Shown piece after piece: positions 8,389 through 18,561 of a stretch of DNA of 64,000 nt. The notes beneath the pieces were generated by a model. The model did no database searches. It was not told where the DNA came from and saw only the letters and a list, made by a program, of their open reading frames with translations. The translations under genes and the position numbers were made by a program. How positions within the stretch are numbered: the first letter of the stretch is position 1; every line of letters starts with the position of its first letter. Source of the DNA: Azoarcus sp. (GTDB lineage Bacteria > Pseudomonadota > Gammaproteobacteria > Burkholderiales > Rhodocyclaceae); contig DYFV01000006.1 of assembly GCA_020725025.1 (NCBI GenBank), forward strand, positions 44,695 through 108,694. The letters are read 5' to 3'.

Positions 8389-11331
8389 ATGGCAAGCGAA
8401 TACGATGGTCGGCAAGCTCCGGCATCCATCGCGGCTGCTTCGGCCGCCGTAGATGCCGGGGCGCTGGAGCAGGCGCTGCGGGAGCGCGTCGCGGGCGAAG
8501 TGCGTTTCGACGACGGCAGTCGAGCGCTCTATGCCACCGACGCCTCCAACTACCGCCAGGTACCGATCGGCGTGGTCATACCGCGCACGGTCGAGGACGT
8601 GATCGCCACGGTCGCCGCCTGCCGCGAGCATCGTGCCCCCATCCTTTCCCGCGGGGCCGGCACCAGCCTGTGCGGGCAGTGCTGCAACGTCGCGGTGGTG
8701 ATGGACTTCTCCAAGTACCTCAACCGCATCCTGGAGATCGACCCCGAGCGCAAGCTCGCCCGGGTGCAGCCGGGGGTGATCCTCGACGAGCTGCGGGAGG
8801 CGGCCTCCGAAGTGGGCCTCACCTTCGCCCCCGATCCGGCCACCCACACCCACAACACCCTGGGCGGGATGCTGGGCAACAACTCCTGCGGCCCCCACTC
8901 GGTGATGGGCGGGCGCACCGAGGAGAACGTGCACGAGCTGGACATCCTCACCTACGACGGGCTGCGCATGCGGGTGGGGCCGACCGACGAGTCCACCTTC
9001 AACCGCATCATCGCCGACGGTGGCCGGCGCGCCGACATCTACCGGCGCATGCAGGCGCTCGGCGTGCGCCACGAGGCGGCGGTGCGCCGCTGCTACCCGG
9101 ACATTCCGCGGCGGGTGTCCGGGTACAACCTGCGCGCCATCCTTCCCGGCTCGGATTTCCACGTGGCCCGCGCCTTGGTCGGCTCGGAGGGCACCTGCGC
9201 GGTCATCCTGGAAGCCACGGTACGTCTGGTCGACAACCCCGCCGCGCGCGTCCTGCTGGTGCTCGGCTATGAGGACGTCTACACCGCCGCCGACCAGGTG
9301 CCGGCCGTCATGGCCGGGGGTCCGATCGCGCTCGAAGGCATCGACGACCGGCTGGTGGAGGATATCCGGAGCATGGCGCTCGCGCCGGGCAATGCCGAGT
9401 TGCTCCCGGAGGGCAAGGGCTGGCTGCTGGTGGAGTTCGGCGGCGACACCCGGGACGAGGCCGCGGACAAGGCGCGGGCGCTGATGGACCGGCTCGGGGA
9501 GCGCGACCCCAGGCCATCGACGCGCCTCTTCACCGAGCCCGGCGAGGCCGAGCGCATCTGGAAGATCCGCGAGTCGGGCCTGGGCGCGACGGCCCATCTC
9601 CCCGACATGCCGCTCACCTGGGAGGGCTGGGAGGACTCGGCGGTGCCGCCGGAGCAGCTCGGCCGCTACCTGCGTTCGCTGCGCGAGCTCCTGGATCACC
9701 ACGGCTACCATGGGGACTTCTACGGACATTTCGGCCAGGGCTGCCTGCACACCCGGATCGACTTCGACCTGGAGACGGCCGAAGGCATCGGCCGCTACCG
9801 GGAGTTCATCCACCAGGCCGCGCGCCTGGTGTCCGGCCTCGGTGGGTCCATCTCCGGCGAGCACGGCGACGGCCAGTCCAAGGCGGAGCTCCTGCCCATC
9901 ATGTTCGGCGACGAGGTGATGCAGGCGCTGCGCGAGTTCAAGGCCATCTGGGATCCGGACAACCGCATGAACCCCGGCAAGGTGGTCGACGCCTTCCGGG
10001 TGGACGAGAACCTGCGCCTGGGGACCACCTACAACCCGCGCAAGGTGGAGACCTTCTTCGCCTATCCGGCCGACCGCAACGACTTCGCCCGCACCATGCT
10101 GCGCTGCGTGGGGGTGGGCAAGTGCCGCAGCACCGAGGGCGTGATGTGCCCGAGCTACATGGCCACGGGCGAGGAGATGCACTCGACGCGGGGGCGCGCC
10201 CACCTGCTCTTCGAGATGCTGCGCGGCGAGACCGTCACCGGCGGCTGGCGCGACGAGTCGGTGCGCGAGGCCCTCGACCTGTGCCTGTCGTGCAAGGGCT
10301 GCAAGGGCGAGTGCCCGGTGCGGGTGGACATGGCCACCTACAAGGCGGAGTTCATGGCCCACTACCACGAGGGCCGCATGCGCCCGATGGCGGCCTACGC
10401 CTTCGGCCTGGTCGACCAGTGGTCGCGTGTCGCCTCCCATGCGCCCGGTCTGGCGAACTTCCTCGTCTCCCGCGAGCCTTTCGCCGGCATCGCCAAGCGG
10501 GTGATCGGCATCGCCCCGGAGCGGCGCCTGCCGGCCTTCGCCGGCGAGACCTTCGTCTCCCGCTTCCGGCGCCGCCCCCTGCGCCGCGCCGAGAAGCGGG
10601 CGATCCTGTGGCCCGACACCTTCAACAACCACTTCCACCCGGACGTGGCCGGTGCCGCCGTCGATGCCCTGGAACGGGCCGGGTACGAGGTGAGGGTTCC
10701 CGCCGCGCATCTGTGCTGCGGCCGCCCGCTCTACGAGTTCGGCATGCTGGAGCAGGCGCGGCGCTACCTGCTGCGCATCATCCACACCCTCGGCGCCGAG
10801 ATCCGCGCGGGCACGCCCATCGTGGTGCTCGAGCCGGCCTGCCTCACGGTGTTCCGCGACGAGTTGCTCCAGATCCTGCCCGGGGACGAACAGGGCAAGC
10901 GCCTGTCGCGCCAGGTCTTCCTCTTCAGCGACTTCCTGGAGCAGATGGCGCCCGACGCGGACTTCGGCAGCCTGTCCCGCAAGGCCGTGGTGCACGGCCA
11001 CTGCCATCACCAGGCGGTGATCGGCATGGACGCCGAAGTCTCGCTGCTCAAGAAGCTGGGGCTGGATTTCCACGTCCTCGACTCGGGCTGTTGCGGCATG
11101 GCCGGCGCCTTCGGCTTCGAGAAGGAGAAGTACGAGGTGTCGATGCGCTGTGCCGAGCGCGTGCTGCTGCCGGCGGTGCGCGGCGCCGGCGCCGACACGC
11201 TGGTCATCGCCGACGGCTACAGCTGCCGCGAACAGATCGCGCAGGCGACCGACCGCAACCCGGTCCACCTGTCGCAGGTGCTGCGCATGGCGATGCAAGG
11301 CGATGCGCCTGCCCAACCCGGCACGGCATGA
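8389..11331 (+). CDS. FAD/Fe-S D-2-hydroxyacid dehydrogenase (YdiJ-like GlcD-GlcF fusion)
   Basis: A 980-residue enzyme that fuses a GlcD-like flavoprotein and a GlcF-like Fe-S protein. The FAD-binding PCMH part spans about 55-285 (ILSRGAGTSLCGQCCN, GGMLGNNSCGPHS), then an FAD-oxidase C-terminal domain to about 560 with GQGCLHTRIDFD and SGEHGDGQSK. Two Fe-S clusters follow (CVGVGKCR with VMCPSY, and CLSCKGCKGECPV), then a CCG domain with LCCGRPLYEFG and SGCCGMAGAFG. E. coli YdiJ, of similar length, oxidises D-2-hydroxyglutarate; D-lactate is the other likely substrate. Electrons would go to quinone or cytochrome. It overlaps the channel gene by ATGA. Confidence 0.9.
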   Translation: MASEYDGRQAPASIAAASAAVDAGALEQALRERVAGEVRFDDGSRALYATDASNYRQVPIGVVIPRTVEDVIATVAACREHRAPILSRGAGTSLCGQCCNVAVVMDFSKYLNRILEIDPERKLARVQPGVILDELREAASEVGLTFAPDPATHTHNTLGGMLGNNSCGPHSVMGGRTEENVHELDILTYDGLRMRVGPTDESTFNRIIADGGRRADIYRRMQALGVRHEAAVRRCYPDIPRRVSGYNLRAILPGSDFHVARALVGSEGTCAVILEATVRLVDNPAARVLLVLGYEDVYTAADQVPAVMAGGPIALEGIDDRLVEDIRSMALAPGNAELLPEGKGWLLVEFGGDTRDEAADKARALMDRLGERDPRPSTRLFTEPGEAERIWKIRESGLGATAHLPDMPLTWEGWEDSAVPPEQLGRYLRSLRELLDHHGYHGDFYGHFGQGCLHTRIDFDLETAEGIGRYREFIHQAARLVSGLGGSISGEHGDGQSKAELLPIMFGDEVMQALREFKAIWDPDNRMNPGKVVDAFRVDENLRLGTTYNPRKVETFFAYPADRNDFARTMLRCVGVGKCRSTEGVMCPSYMATGEEMHSTRGRAHLLFEMLRGETVTGGWRDESVREALDLCLSCKGCKGECPVRVDMATYKAEFMAHYHEGRMRPMAAYAFGLVDQWSRVASHAPGLANFLVSREPFAGIAKRVIGIAPERRLPAFAGETFVSRFRRRPLRRAEKRAILWPDTFNNHFHPDVAGAAVDALERAGYEVRVPAAHLCCGRPLYEFGMLEQARRYLLRIIHTLGAEIRAGTPIVVLEPACLTVFRDELLQILPGDEQGKRLSRQVFLFSDFLEQMAPDADFGSLSRKAVVHGHCHHQAVIGMDAEVSLLKKLGLDFHVLDSGCCGMAGAFGFEKEKYEVSMRCAERVLLPAVRGAGADTLVIADGYSCREQIAQATDRNPVHLSQVLRMAMQGDAPAQPGTA

Positions 11332-12077
11332 GGCGCAGACGCCTGTTGCGCCGCGCGGAGCACTGGCTGGAGGGCCCGATGGTGCTCCTGGCCTTCGTAT
11401 GGATCGGGCTGCTCATCCTGGAGTTCACGGCCGGGGCGCGGCCCTGGATCGTGGCGGCGGGCAATGCGATCTGGGCCGCCTTCGTGGTGGACTTCGCGCT
11501 GCGCTTCTCCCTCGCCGAGGGCAAGCTCGCCTACGTGCGCCGCAACTGGCTCACCCTCGTGTCGCTCGCCCTGCCGGCGCTGCGCATCTTCCGGCTCACC
11601 CGGGTGCTGCGCCTCACCCGCGCCACGCGAGGCCTGCGGCTGCTGCGGCTCACCACTTCGATCAGCCGCGGCAGCCGTGCCCTGCTGCGCAGTCTGGGGC
11701 GCAAGGGCGCGGGCTACATCGGGGCGCTCACGCTCATCGTCACCTTCGCCGGCGCTGCCGGCATGTTCGTGCTCGAGGAGGGCAACTTCACGTCCTACTG
11801 GGATGCGCTATGGTGGACCGCCATGATCCTGACCACCATGGGCAGCGAGTACTGGCCGCGCTCCCTGGAGGGGCGGCTCCTCTGCCTCGCGCTCGCGCTC
11901 TACGCCTTCTCGGTGTTCGGCTACGTCACCGCGGCCCTCGCCTCCTTCTTCGTCGAGAAGAGCAGCGCGCCGGACGAACCCCTCGGCCGTGCGCTGCGCG
12001 AGGAGGTCGCGGCCTTGAGGAGCGAGATGGCCCGCCTGTCCGACCCGGACCATGCCGGACCGGAAAGGGAGCCGTGA
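11328..12077 (+). CDS. voltage-sensor-type ion channel with non-canonical pore motif
   Basis: A 249-residue 6-TM channel of the Ion_trans superfamily. The N-terminus is short (S1 begins near residue 17). S4 is very clear, with Arg at roughly every third position from R86 to R107 (IFRLTRVLRLTRATRGLR). The pore loop between S5 (about 130-149) and S6 (about 184-205) reads TTMGSEYWP at 169-177 where K+ channels have TVGYG. A C-terminal helical tail follows (REEVAALRSEMARL), perhaps a coiled coil for tetramers. Selectivity is therefore uncertain. It is coupled to the upstream dehydrogenase. Confidence 0.82.
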   Translation: MRRRRLLRRAEHWLEGPMVLLAFVWIGLLILEFTAGARPWIVAAGNAIWAAFVVDFALRFSLAEGKLAYVRRNWLTLVSLALPALRIFRLTRVLRLTRATRGLRLLRLTTSISRGSRALLRSLGRKGAGYIGALTLIVTFAGAAGMFVLEEGNFTSYWDALWWTAMILTTMGSEYWPRSLEGRLLCLALALYAFSVFGYVTAALASFFVEKSSAPDEPLGRALREEVAALRSEMARLSDPDHAGPEREP

Positions 12078-12122
12078 GGCGCGGATCGCAAGTCGCGCCG
12101 CGACGAGGGAGGCGGAAAGCCG

Positions 12123-12347
12123 ATGGAGATCCGGGTCGAATGCTACGCGGGGCATCGGGGCGAGGCGGAGCCGCGCGCCTTCCACCTGGGTAGCCGGCGC
12201 ATCGAGGTGATGATGGTGCTCGACCGCTGGCTGGATCCGCAGCACCGCTACTTCAAGGTGCAGGCCTACGACGGGACCCTCTACATCCTGCGCCACGACG
12301 AACCCTCCGGAAAGTGGGAGCTCATCTGGCTGGGGGGCCACGTCTGA
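12123..12347 (+). CDS. conserved small protein, unknown function
   Basis: A 74-residue soluble protein beginning [14 protein letters not shown] and ending with [19 protein letters not shown]. It looks like a single compact beta-sheet domain with the pattern PRAFHLG-x-RRIEV followed by VLDRWL, which I recall from short conserved proteins of proteobacteria, but I cannot name a function. GGGAGG lies upstream with good spacing. It sits between the channel gene and the PfkB kinase and is probably co-transcribed with them. Confidence 0.7.
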   Translation: MEIRVECYAGHRGEAEPRAFHLGSRRIEVMMVLDRWLDPQHRYFKVQAYDGTLYILRHDEPSGKWELIWLGGHV

Positions 12348-12423
12348 GCCCGCCACGATCCCCATTGTCCGGGCCCCGCGCTTGCAGGCGGCCCCGGGCG
12401 GACACGAGCGGGAGCGGAAAGAC

Positions 12424-13374
12424 ATGGAGGGTACGATCCTGGCGCTGGGGAGCGTCAACGCGGATTTCCAGATGCGGGTGGAGCACCCCATCGGCGACGC
12501 CGAGATGGCGATGGCGCACGACATGCGTCGACTGGGCGGCGGCAAGGCGGCGAACGTCGCCTTCCTCGCGCGCATGCTCGGGCACCCGGCGCAGGTGTTC
12601 GGCCGGGTGGGCGACGACGATCTCGCCGCGCAGGCGCTGGCCCCCTTGCGGGAGGTCGGCGTCGACGTCTCGGGCATCACCGCCGCCGCCGGGATCCCCA
12701 CCGGGGTGGCCCTGTGCCTGGTCCCGCCTTCCGGCAAGAAGCGCATCGTGCTCGCTACCAACGCCAACGACGCCTGGAGCGACGAGGCCGCGACCGGGTC
12801 GTGGCGCCGGATCGCCGCAACGCCCCGGCCCGCGGTGCTGGTCGTGAACTGCGAGGTGCCCGCCGCCATCGTGGCCGGCGCGGTGGCGGCCGCTCAGGGA
12901 AGCGGCATCCCGGTGGTACTCGACCCGTCCTTCGCCGGCCGGGTCGATGGCGGCTTGCTCGCCCGGGTGGACGCGATCACGCCCAACGAATCGGAGGCCC
13001 GCACCCTGTTGCGCGGGTTGGGCGACGAGGCCGACGGATCGCCGGAAGACGTGGCGCGCCGGCTCGCCGCCCGCGGTCCGCGCATCGTGTGCGTGAAGCT
13101 CGGCGACGGAGGCTGCCTGCTGCTGCACGAGGACCGGCCGATCCGCATACCCCCCATCGAAGTGGAGGTGGTCGACACCACCGGGGCGGGCGACGCCTTC
13201 ACCGGTGCGCTCGCGGCGGCCCTGCTCGAAGGCGAGCCGCCCGAGCAGGCGGCGCGCTTCGCCGCGGCGGCGAGCAGCCTCGCGGTGACCGCCTACGGCT
13301 CCCAGCCCTCCTACCGCCCGCGCGCGGCGATCGAAGCGCATCTTCGCGCCCAGGGCGCCGAATCGGGACGATGA
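12424..13374 (+). CDS. PfkB-family (ribokinase-like) carbohydrate kinase
   Basis: A 316-residue sugar kinase. The N-terminal signature [16 protein letters not shown] and the C-terminal anion-hole and catalytic motif DTTGAGDAF (D251-F259, catalytic base D257) are intact, as is the ribokinase-like start [16 protein letters not shown] 12424 lies behind a GGAGCGGAAAG stretch. It overlaps the GH65 gene by ATGA, so it probably acts on a sugar released by that enzyme or on a related sugar. Ribokinase-, fructokinase- and inosine-kinase-like members cannot be separated by eye. Confidence 0.85.
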   Translation: MEGTILALGSVNADFQMRVEHPIGDAEMAMAHDMRRLGGGKAANVAFLARMLGHPAQVFGRVGDDDLAAQALAPLREVGVDVSGITAAAGIPTGVALCLVPPSGKKRIVLATNANDAWSDEAATGSWRRIAATPRPAVLVVNCEVPAAIVAGAVAAAQGSGIPVVLDPSFAGRVDGGLLARVDAITPNESEARTLLRGLGDEADGSPEDVARRLAARGPRIVCVKLGDGGCLLLHEDRPIRIPPIEVEVVDTTGAGDAFTGALAAALLEGEPPEQAARFAAAASSLAVTAYGSQPSYRPRAAIEAHLRAQGAESGR

Positions 13375-15773
13375 GCGACGGCCGGGGCGCGCCTTCGAAC
13401 CGGTTCGAAATCGTCTTCGATGCCTACGACCCCGGGGAGGAAGCGGCCCGGGAGTCCCTGCTCGGCCTCGGCAACGGGGTGATCTTCGTGCGCGCCGCGG
13501 CGCCCGAGAGCGCCGTCGCCGCCCCCTCCCACTCCCGGCACTACCCGGGCCTCTACCGCGCCGGGGGCTACGACACGGCGACGCGGTGCATCGACGGCGA
13601 GGCGGTGCAGCACACCGCCCTCGCCCGCCTGCCGGACCCCTTCGGGCTGGCGCTGGCCATCGGGGACGGCCCCTGGCTCACGGTGGACGACGCGACACTG
13701 CTCACCTATCGCCACGCCCTGGATCTCGATGCCGGTGTCGCGCGGCGCGAGCTCCTGTGGCGCGACGGCGGCGGTCGGCGGGTGCGCATCACCGAGACCC
13801 GGCTGGCGAGCCTTGTCGAGCCGCAGCTCGCGGCCCTGCGCTGGGTCGTGGAGGCGCCGGACGGTCCGCTGCCGCTGCGCCTGCGTTCCGCGATGGCGCT
13901 TACGGCGGAGAACACGAAGGTGAGCCGCAATCGGGCTTACGAGGGCAGCCACTGGGACTCGATCCGGGGGCGCGTCCTGGCACCGGCCCTGGCCCTGGTG
14001 GAGGCCGGCAGCGAGGACGGACTCACCCAGGTGGCCCTGGCCGCGCGCACCCGGATCCTGGGTAGGCGGGCGACGGTCGAGGCCTGTGCCGGCCCCGAGC
14101 TGCCCTGCCTCGACCTGGCGGTGCTCGCCGCGCCCGGCCGGCCCGTGGCGGTGGAGAAGACGGTGGCGGTGTTCGCCGCCGAGGAGGCGCCCCGGGGCGA
14201 TCCGGCCGAGGCGGCGCTCGGTGCCGCTCGCGCCGCACCCGGCTTCGCCCGCCTGGAACGGGCGCAGCGTGACGCCTGGACGCAGCTGTGGGCAGGCTGC
14301 CGCATCCACGCCGCCTCGCCCCGGCTCGAGCGCACGGCGCGATTTCACGCGTTCCACCTGTTGCAGACCGTCTCGCCCCACACCGCGGCGCGCGACGTCG
14401 GATTTCCGGCCCGCGGCTGGCAGGAGGGCTACTACGGCCACATCTTCTGGGACGAGATCTTCGCCTATCCCTTCTACAGCCTGCGCTTTCCCGAGATCGC
14501 CCGCGCCCTGCTCCTGTACCGCTACCGGCGCCTGCCCGAGGCCCGGCGCGCCGCGCGCGACGCCGGGCTGCGCGGCGCCCTCTTCCCCTGGCGCAGCGCC
14601 CGCAGCGGTGCCGAGGAGACCCCGCCGCGCCAGTGCAATCCGCTCTCGGGGCGCTGGATGCGGGACAACACCGCACTCCAGCGCCACATCGGGGCCGCGA
14701 TCGCCTTCAACCTGTGGCATCACCACCTGGTCACCGGCGACGACGAGCTGCTCTTCGGGCACACCGGCGAGATGCTGATCGAGATCGCACGCCTGTGGAC
14801 GAGCCTCGCCACGCCGGACGCCGCGGGGCGCTATCACATCCGCGGCGTGCTCGGCCCCGACGAGTACCACGACGCCTATCCCGGCGCTGCCCGGCCGGGC
14901 CTGGACGACAACGCCTACACCAACGTGATGGCCGCGTGGACCCTGTGCCGCGCCCTCGACCTCCTGGCGATGATGCCCGAGGCGCGCCGGCAGGCCATCG
15001 TCCGGCGGCTGGCGATCGCCGAGGACGAGCCGGCTGCCTGGGAGGCGCTCTCGCGCCGGCTCGCGGTGCCGCTGATCGACGACCGGGTGATCGCCCAGTT
15101 CGAGGGCTTCGAGCAGCTCCGGCCGGCCGGCGAGGCCGAAGCGCTGCGCCTGCACGACGAGCGCATCGACTGGTCCCTGGAGGCGCGCGGCGACACGGTC
15201 AACGCCTACCAGGTCACCAAGCAGGCCGACGTGCTGATGCTGTTCCACCTGCTGCGCCCCGCGTCCCTGGAGGCGCTGCTCGCCCGCCTGGGCTATCGGC
15301 TGCGGCCCGGCTGGGCGCGCGCCACCCTCGACTTCCATCTCGCCCGCATCAGCCACGAATCGACCTTGTCTCGGCCGGTATGCGCCGGCGCGCTGGCGGC
15401 GGTCGATCCGGAGCGCTCGTGGCGCTACTACCTGCAGGCGCTGGAAACCGACCTCGGGCCCGGCCGGGAGGCGAGCACCCACCAGGGGCTGCATCTGGGC
15501 GCCATGGCGGGCACGCTCGAGGTGCTGCAGCGTCACTACCTCGGCCTGGAGCCGGTCGCGCACGGCCTGTGCCTGACGCCCCATCCGCCCTCCGAGCTCG
15601 ACGAGGTGACGCTCGCGGTGCGCTGGCGGGAGCAGGACCTGGAGCTCGGGCTGCACGGAGACACGCTGGTGCTGCGCTCGGCGCGGGAGAACCGGGCCGA
15701 GCTGCGGGTGTGGCACGAGGAGCGCGAGATGGTGCTTCCACCGGGCGACAGCCTCGGGGTGCGCTGCCGCTAG
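13371..15773 (+). CDS. GH65 disaccharide phosphorylase (maltose/kojibiose/trehalose phosphorylase-like)
   Basis: An 800-residue cytosolic glycoside hydrolase family 65 enzyme, the usual length for the family. Domains are an N-terminal beta-sandwich (to about 270), a helical linker, an (alpha/alpha)6 barrel and a small C-terminal sheet. Barrel motifs include [16 protein letters not shown] and [11 protein letters not shown], in which E498 is the expected catalytic acid. [23 protein letters not shown] and [12 protein letters not shown] form the sugar- and phosphate-binding side. Family members phosphorolyse alpha-linked disaccharides to beta-glucose 1-phosphate, but some hydrolyse. The usual partner, beta-phosphoglucomutase, is absent; a PfkB kinase is coupled instead. 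Confidence 0.87.
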   Translation: MSDGRGAPSNRFEIVFDAYDPGEEAARESLLGLGNGVIFVRAAAPESAVAAPSHSRHYPGLYRAGGYDTATRCIDGEAVQHTALARLPDPFGLALAIGDGPWLTVDDATLLTYRHALDLDAGVARRELLWRDGGGRRVRITETRLASLVEPQLAALRWVVEAPDGPLPLRLRSAMALTAENTKVSRNRAYEGSHWDSIRGRVLAPALALVEAGSEDGLTQVALAARTRILGRRATVEACAGPELPCLDLAVLAAPGRPVAVEKTVAVFAAEEAPRGDPAEAALGAARAAPGFARLERAQRDAWTQLWAGCRIHAASPRLERTARFHAFHLLQTVSPHTAARDVGFPARGWQEGYYGHIFWDEIFAYPFYSLRFPEIARALLLYRYRRLPEARRAARDAGLRGALFPWRSARSGAEETPPRQCNPLSGRWMRDNTALQRHIGAAIAFNLWHHHLVTGDDELLFGHTGEMLIEIARLWTSLATPDAAGRYHIRGVLGPDEYHDAYPGAARPGLDDNAYTNVMAAWTLCRALDLLAMMPEARRQAIVRRLAIAEDEPAAWEALSRRLAVPLIDDRVIAQFEGFEQLRPAGEAEALRLHDERIDWSLEARGDTVNAYQVTKQADVLMLFHLLRPASLEALLARLGYRLRPGWARATLDFHLARISHESTLSRPVCAGALAAVDPERSWRYYLQALETDLGPGREASTHQGLHLGAMAGTLEVLQRHYLGLEPVAHGLCLTPHPPSELDEVTLAVRWREQDLELGLHGDTLVLRSARENRAELRVWHEEREMVLPPGDSLGVRCR

Positions 15774-15782
15774 GGATGCGTC

Positions 15783-15869
15783 GCCCGGATGAAGCCGGAG
15801 GGGAAATCCGGTGCAAGCGGTCGGGCGAACGCCGCCGTTCCCGGATTCCGCTTCGCTCCATCCGGGCTA
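15783..15869. repeat. REP-like element 1 (inverted pair)
   Basis: Right unit: stem CCCGGAT (15840-15846) with ATCCGGG (15860-15866), loop of 13. Left unit in opposite orientation starts GCCCGGATGAAG at 15783. The linker and right unit share the 20-mer starting at 15831 (GCCGCCGTTC then CCGGATTCCG) exactly with REP-like element 4 at 59881. The rest of the 233-base gap holds no gene. Confidence 0.8.
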
Positions 15870-16006
15870 CACGAGCTGAAGATCCTGCACGGCTCGGCAA
15901 TTGCTGCACGCCCGCCTCTCCACTTCCGCCCTCCCACCGCAAATCGGCGAGGAATGCCATTTGCTGCCTCGGAAAATCGTGATCGACTGACCGGGCAGGA
16001 AGGCTC

Positions 16007-18544
16007 ATGACATCGACAAAGCCCGTGGTGCTCGTCACCGGCTCCCAGGGACGCATCGGACGCGCCATCGCGGACGCGCTCGGCGAGCGCTACACCGTGG
16101 TGGGCTTCGAGCGCGACTGCGGTGGCGCCGAGGACTGCATCACGGTCGACATCACCTCCGACGAGGCGGTGGCGGCCGGCTGCCGGGCGCTGCGCGAGCG
16201 CTACGGCACGCGGATCGCCTCGGTGATCCATCTCGCCGCCTTCTACGACTTCTCGGGGGAGCCCGATCCGCGCTACGAGAAGGTCAACGTTCAGGGTACG
16301 CGCCGGCTGCTTCGCGCCCTGCAGGATTTCGAGGTGGAGCAGTTCGTGTATGCGAGCACGATGCTGGTGCACGCACCCACGCAGCCGGGCAGCCCCATCC
16401 GCGAGGACTCGGAGCTCGCGCCGCGCTGGCCCTATCCCCAGTCCAAGCTCGACACCGAGGAGGTGGTGCGCGCCGAGCGGGGCGGCATCCCGGCGCTCAT
16501 CCTGCGCATCGCGGGCGTCTACACCGACGAGTGCGAGGTGCCCTCCCTCGCCTACCAGATCCAGCGCATCTACGAGCGGCAGATGCTCGCCCACGTCTTC
16601 CCGGGCGAGCTCGCCCACGGCCAGAGCTTCGTGCACCTGGAGGACGTGGCCCAGGCCTTCCGTCTCGCAGTGGACAAGCGCAGGGCGCTCCCGGCCGAGA
16701 CCACGGTGCTGATCGGCGAGCCGAACACCGAGAGCTACGAGTCGCTGCAGAACCTGATCGGCCGCCTCATCCACGGCGAGCCGTGGGCCACCCGGCGCAT
16801 CCCGAAGCCGGTGGCGGCCACCGGTGCCTGGGCGCAGGACGTGGCCGAGGCGGTGGTGCCGGACGCCATCGACCGGGGCATCGAGCCCTTCGTGAAGCCC
16901 TTCATGGTGTGGCTCGCCGACGACCACTACGAGCTCGACGTCTCCCGCGCGAAGACCTTGCTCGGCTGGCAGCCCCGCCACGCCCTGCGCGAGACCCTGC
17001 CGCGGATGATCGGCCGGCTGCGCCAGGATCCGGCCGGCTGGTACAAGCGCAACCACATCCCGGTTCCCCTGTGGCTCGAGGACCTGGCGGCCCAGCGCGA
17101 GCCGGCGACCCGGCTGCTCGCGGAGTACGACGCGCTCGAGCGCCGCGAGCACCAGCACACCCTGTGGTGCCACTTCGCCAACGCCACCCTCGGCCTGTGG
17201 CTCGTCACCAGCCCCTTCATCTTCGGGCTCGCCGACAACTGGATGGAGCCGGGCGAGCTGGTCGCCCCGGGCGGGCGCGGCCTGCCCCTCTCGGACACCT
17301 GGATGACCATCAGCGACGTCGCGACCGGGCTCGCCATCGTGCTCCTCGCGCTGCTGTCCCTGTCGCGGCGCATCGCCTGGTCCCGCTGGGCCGCCGCGGC
17401 GCTCGGCACCTGGCTGCTCTTCGCGCCGCTGGTGTTCTGGACGCCGAGCGCGGTCGCCTACACCAACGACACCCTGGTGGGCGCGCTCATCATCCTGCTC
17501 GCGGTGGGCGTGCCCGAGACGCCGGGCATCCAGCCGGTGGCGCGCCTGGCCGGTCCCGACGCGCCGCCCGGCTGGGACTACAGCCCCTCGGCATGGAACC
17601 AGCGCATCCCCATCATCGCGCTGGCGCTGGTGGGGCTATTCATCTCGCGCTATCTCGCCGCCTACCAGCTGGGCCACATCGAGGACGCCTGGGATCCGTT
17701 CTTCGGTCCCGGCACCGCCCACATCATCACTTCCTCGGTCTCCGAGGCCTGGCCCGTCCCCGACGCCGGCCTGGGCGCGGTGACCTACGTGCTGGAGATC
17801 GTGACCGGGGCGATCGGCGACAAGCGGCGCTGGCGCACCATGCCGTGGCTGGTGCTGCTCTTCGGGATGATGATCGTGCCGCTGGGGGCGGTGAGCATCT
17901 TCTTCATCATCATCCAGCCCATCCTGCTCGGCACCTGGTGCACCCTGTGCCTGGTGGCCGCCGCGGCCATGCTCGCGCAGATCCCCTACTCCTTCGACGA
18001 GATCCTCGCGACCCTGCAGTTCCTCCAGCAGCGCCGGCGCGAGGGCAAGTCGCTGTGGCACGTGCTGCTGCACGGCGACACCATCGAGGGCGGCAGCGCC
18101 GACTACTCGGACAACTTCGAGGCGCCGCCGGGAACCGTGCTGCGGGAGATGCTCAAGGGCGGCGTGACCCTGCCGTGGACCCTCGCCGTCTCCATCGGCA
18201 TCGGGGTCTTCCTGATGTTCACCAGGCTGCTGCTCGAGACCACGGGCGCCGCCGCGGACAACGACCATCTCATCGGCTCCCTGGTGGTCACCTTCTCGGT
18301 CATGGCGCTGGCCGAGGTCGCCCGTCCGCTGCGCTTCGTGAACGTGCTCTTCGGCGCGTGGCTGCTGCTCGCGCCCTGGGTGATCGACGGCTACTTCGGG
18401 CTGGGTACGCCGGTGACCTTCATCGCGGGCCTGCTGCTCATAGCCCTGTCGCTGCCCCGCGGGGCCATCCGCAGCCATTACGGCAGCTGGGACCGCTACA
18501 TGCGTGCGGGCGAGCGCTGGTCGCGGCTCGCGACCACGGCCTGA
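16007..18544 (+). CDS. SDR/epimerase - SPW - VKOR-like - SPW fusion membrane protein
   Basis: An 845-residue multidomain protein. Residues 1-345 are an extended SDR with the NAD motif TGSQGRIG (11-18) and the catalytic pair in YPQSK. Residues about 385-515 are hydrophobic with two SPW-type repeats (LGLWLVTSPFIFG and LGTWLLFAPLVFW). About 530-690 is a vitamin K epoxide reductase-like four-helix unit with the redox motif CTLC (C645, C648) in GTWCTLC. A linker and a last SPW-type unit follow (FGAWLLLAPWVIDG). No second cysteine pair is visible in the VKOR loop. It sits directly upstream of coxB, 17 bases apart, suggesting a role in oxidase biogenesis or membrane redox chemistry. Confidence 0.85.
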   Translation: MTSTKPVVLVTGSQGRIGRAIADALGERYTVVGFERDCGGAEDCITVDITSDEAVAAGCRALRERYGTRIASVIHLAAFYDFSGEPDPRYEKVNVQGTRRLLRALQDFEVEQFVYASTMLVHAPTQPGSPIREDSELAPRWPYPQSKLDTEEVVRAERGGIPALILRIAGVYTDECEVPSLAYQIQRIYERQMLAHVFPGELAHGQSFVHLEDVAQAFRLAVDKRRALPAETTVLIGEPNTESYESLQNLIGRLIHGEPWATRRIPKPVAATGAWAQDVAEAVVPDAIDRGIEPFVKPFMVWLADDHYELDVSRAKTLLGWQPRHALRETLPRMIGRLRQDPAGWYKRNHIPVPLWLEDLAAQREPATRLLAEYDALERREHQHTLWCHFANATLGLWLVTSPFIFGLADNWMEPGELVAPGGRGLPLSDTWMTISDVATGLAIVLLALLSLSRRIAWSRWAAAALGTWLLFAPLVFWTPSAVAYTNDTLVGALIILLAVGVPETPGIQPVARLAGPDAPPGWDYSPSAWNQRIPIIALALVGLFISRYLAAYQLGHIEDAWDPFFGPGTAHIITSSVSEAWPVPDAGLGAVTYVLEIVTGAIGDKRRWRTMPWLVLLFGMMIVPLGAVSIFFIIIQPILLGTWCTLCLVAAAAMLAQIPYSFDEILATLQFLQQRRREGKSLWHVLLHGDTIEGGSADYSDNFEAPPGTVLREMLKGGVTLPWTLAVSIGIGVFLMFTRLLLETTGAAADNDHLIGSLVVTFSVMALAEVARPLRFVNVLFGAWLLLAPWVIDGYFGLGTPVTFIAGLLLIALSLPRGAIRSHYGSWDRYMRAGERWSRLATTA

Positions 18545-18561
18545 GGGAGAGGCAGGCCGTG

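Noticed and set aside
8104..11316. Very long antisense open frame opposite the FAD/Fe-S dehydrogenase gene
   Set aside because: It mirrors a GC-rich coding frame, is full of His/Arg/Ala/Gly repeats and matches no family; the plus-strand frame has complete enzyme motifs.
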